Assembly (NCBI GenBank): GCA_030836935.1
Contig: JAUPMA010000113.1
Span: forward strand, 1-5,145
Source: Pseudomonadota bacterium
Lineage (GTDB): Bacteria > Pseudomonadota > Gammaproteobacteria > SZUA-229
DNA: 5,145 bases
Reading direction: 5' to 3'
Shown here piece by piece: positions 3,818-5,145 of the stretch. A program made the position numbers and the translations under genes. The notes under the pieces are model-generated. The model saw only the letters and a list, made by a program, of their open reading frames with translations. It made no database searches and was not told where the DNA came from. Positions within the stretch are counted from its first letter, which is position 1; each line of letters opens with the position of its first letter.

Positions 3818-5145
3818 ATGGAAGCGGTAATCCAGAACATCCAAAACATGAGCCGTCGCGGCATCGTCGCGCCGTTTCTGGTGATCGCCATGCTGGCAAT
3901 GATGGTGGTGCCGTTGCCGCCGCTGGCGCTGGACATGTTGTTCACTTTCAATATTTCGCTGTCGGTGATTGTGCTGCTGGTGTGTATTTACGCGGGCCGG
4001 CCACTGGATTTCGTTATCTTCCCCACCATTTTGCTGGTCACCACCTTGTTTCGCCTGGCGCTGAATGTGGCTTCAACGCGCGTGGTGTTGCTCGAAGGCC
4101 ACACCGGAACTGCGGCGGCGGGCCATGTGATCGAATCATTCGGTGAGTTTGTTATCGGCGGTAATTACACCGTGGGTCTGGTGGTGTTTGCGATTCTGGT
4201 GATTATCAATTTCGTGGTGGTCACCAAGGGTGCCGGCCGCGTATCGGAAGTGAGTGCACGTTTCACCCTGGATGCCATGCCCGGCAAGCAAATGGCGATT
4301 GATGCCGACCTGAATGCCGGCATTATCAATCAGGAAGAAGCGCGGACACGCCGTGCCGAAGTGGTGAGTGAAGCGGATTTTTACGGCTCGATGGATGGTG
4401 CCAGCAAGTTTGTGCGCGGTGATGCCGTCGCCGGTATTCTGATTATGTTCATCAATATCATTGGTGGTCTGGCCATCGGCATGTTGCAGCACGATATGGC
4501 GTTAGCTGAAGCCGTGCGCAATTACACCCTGCTGGCCATTGGTGATGGTCTGGTGGCGCAGATTCCTTCACTGCTGCTGTCTTCCGCCACCGCCATCATT
4601 ATTACCCGCGATTCCGCCAGTCATGATCTGGGTGATCAGGTGTTCCAGCAAATGTTTGGCAACACCAAAATCTTGTGGATCACCGCCGCGATCATGGGCT
4701 TGATCGGCATTATTCCCGGCATGCCGAATTTTGCATTTCTGTTTCTGGCTGCGGCGCTGGCCATTGGCGCCAAACTGATGGACAGGAAAAAAGCCGATGA
4801 CGAATTGCGCAGCCGTGTGGTGCGCGATGTGGAAAAGCCCAAAGCCGCTGCAACATCCGAGCAACGCGATCTGAGCTGGGACGATGTACAACCGGTGGAT
4901 CTGATTGGTCTGGAAGTAGGCTACGGTTTGATCCCGATGGTGGATCGTAATCAAAATGGCCAGTTGCTGAATCGCATTAAAGGCGTGCGTAAAAAATTAT
5001 CGCAGGATCTGGGCTTTTTAATTCACGCCGTACATATTCGTGACAATCTGGATCTGGCACCCAATGCCTATCGCATTACGTTACTGGGCGTGCCAGCCGG
5101 TGAAGGCACGGTGTACACCGAACGCGAAATGGCGATCAATCCCGG
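3818..5145 (+). CDS. flhA: Flagellar export gate protein FlhA, N-terminal 442 residues (3' end outside window)
   Basis: The frame is open from ATG 3818 to the window end: 442 of an expected 690-700 residues. FlhA forms the nonameric ring of the export apparatus; its membrane part uses the proton gradient and its cytoplasmic domain docks chaperone-substrate complexes. Seen: hydrophobic segments at about 18-36, 40-58, 65-77, 115-135, 203-223, 237-262, 285-299 and 303-319; the FHIPEP-family signature around TKGAGR (136-141) and ARFTLDAMPGKQM (147-159); and ADFYGSMDGASKFVRGD (186-202). By my alignment from memory, Arg88 and Asp202 match Salmonella Arg94 and Asp208. A linker (about 322-350) leads into the cytoplasmic domain. 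The Shine-Dalgarno is AAGG (3805-3808), nine bases before the ATG. No separate promoter is visible in the gap, so it probably depends on the fliQ promoter or on read-through. Confidence 0.97.
   Translation, partial: MEAVIQNIQNMSRRGIVAPFLVIAMLAMMVVPLPPLALDMLFTFNISLSVIVLLVCIYAGRPLDFVIFPTILLVTTLFRLALNVASTRVVLLEGHTGTAAAGHVIESFGEFVIGGNYTVGLVVFAILVIINFVVVTKGAGRVSEVSARFTLDAMPGKQMAIDADLNAGIINQEEARTRRAEVVSEADFYGSMDGASKFVRGDAVAGILIMFINIIGGLAIGMLQHDMALAEAVRNYTLLAIGDGLVAQIPSLLLSSATAIIITRDSASHDLGDQVFQQMFGNTKILWITAAIMGLIGIIPGMPNFAFLFLAAALAIGAKLMDRKKADDELRSRVVRDVEKPKAAATSEQRDLSWDDVQPVDLIGLEVGYGLIPMVDRNQNGQLLNRIKGVRKKLSQDLGFLIHAVHIRDNLDLAPNAYRITLLGVPAGEGTVYTEREMAINP

Noticed and set aside
3748..4146. 132-codon + strand ORF over the repeat and the start of flhA
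   Set aside because: It begins inside the inverted repeat and then runs out of frame with flhA, which has a clear family match, so it is a shadow.
1115..5145. Non-flagellar type III secretion system (SctS/T/U/V)
   Set aside because: Sequence signatures, lengths and the FlhB N-terminus match the flagellar versions, and the RpoN promoter fits flagellar control; no secretion-specific genes are present.

Overview
The window reads as chromosome of a flagellated, Gram-negative gammaproteobacterium. The evidence is an outer-membrane TonB-dependent receptor, polar-flagellum export genes in the order fliQ-fliR-flhB-flhA, a sigma-54 (-24/-12) type promoter ahead of them, and a GTAG-type REP element like those of Pseudomonas, Xanthomonas and relatives. 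I cannot name the genus. All genes are on the + strand. The two end genes are cut by the window: the receptor lacks its N-terminus and flhA lacks its C-terminal third.

Layout: the last 300 residues of a TonB-dependent receptor (1-903) end in a textbook intrinsic terminator (938-973). A 140-base leader follows with a near-consensus RpoN promoter (1050-1065) and a GTCA-N6-TGAC dyad (1091-1104), a candidate FleQ/FlrA-type site, just before the fliQ Shine-Dalgarno. Then come fliQ (1115-1384), fliR (1586-2365), flhB (2513-3664) and flhA (3818 to window end). FliQ and FliR are parts of the membrane export gate, FlhB is the substrate-specificity switch and FlhA is the large export-gate protein; together they feed rod, hook and filament subunits through the flagellar type III export apparatus.

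The unusual part is the gaps. In related bacteria these genes are tightly packed or overlapping, but here each of the three junctions is widened to about 150-200 bases and holds a long inverted repeat. The fliQ/fliR and fliR/flhB gaps carry two copies, in the same orientation, of one family whose arms are built from 8-base units (ACACAGAG). The flhB/flhA gap carries a second, unrelated family whose arms are built from 10-base units (ACGCAAATGA-like), next to a REP hairpin whose GTAG tetranucleotide supplies the flhB stop codon. A good Shine-Dalgarno at the end of fliR now serves a 51-codon ORF that runs through the second element, possibly a relic of the original flhB start.

The group also starts at fliQ, with no fliP or other fliL-O genes upstream, which fits a split flagellar operon that has its own RpoN promoter. 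I see no transposase, CRISPR, tRNA or rRNA here. No gene-free stretch exceeds about 210 bases.
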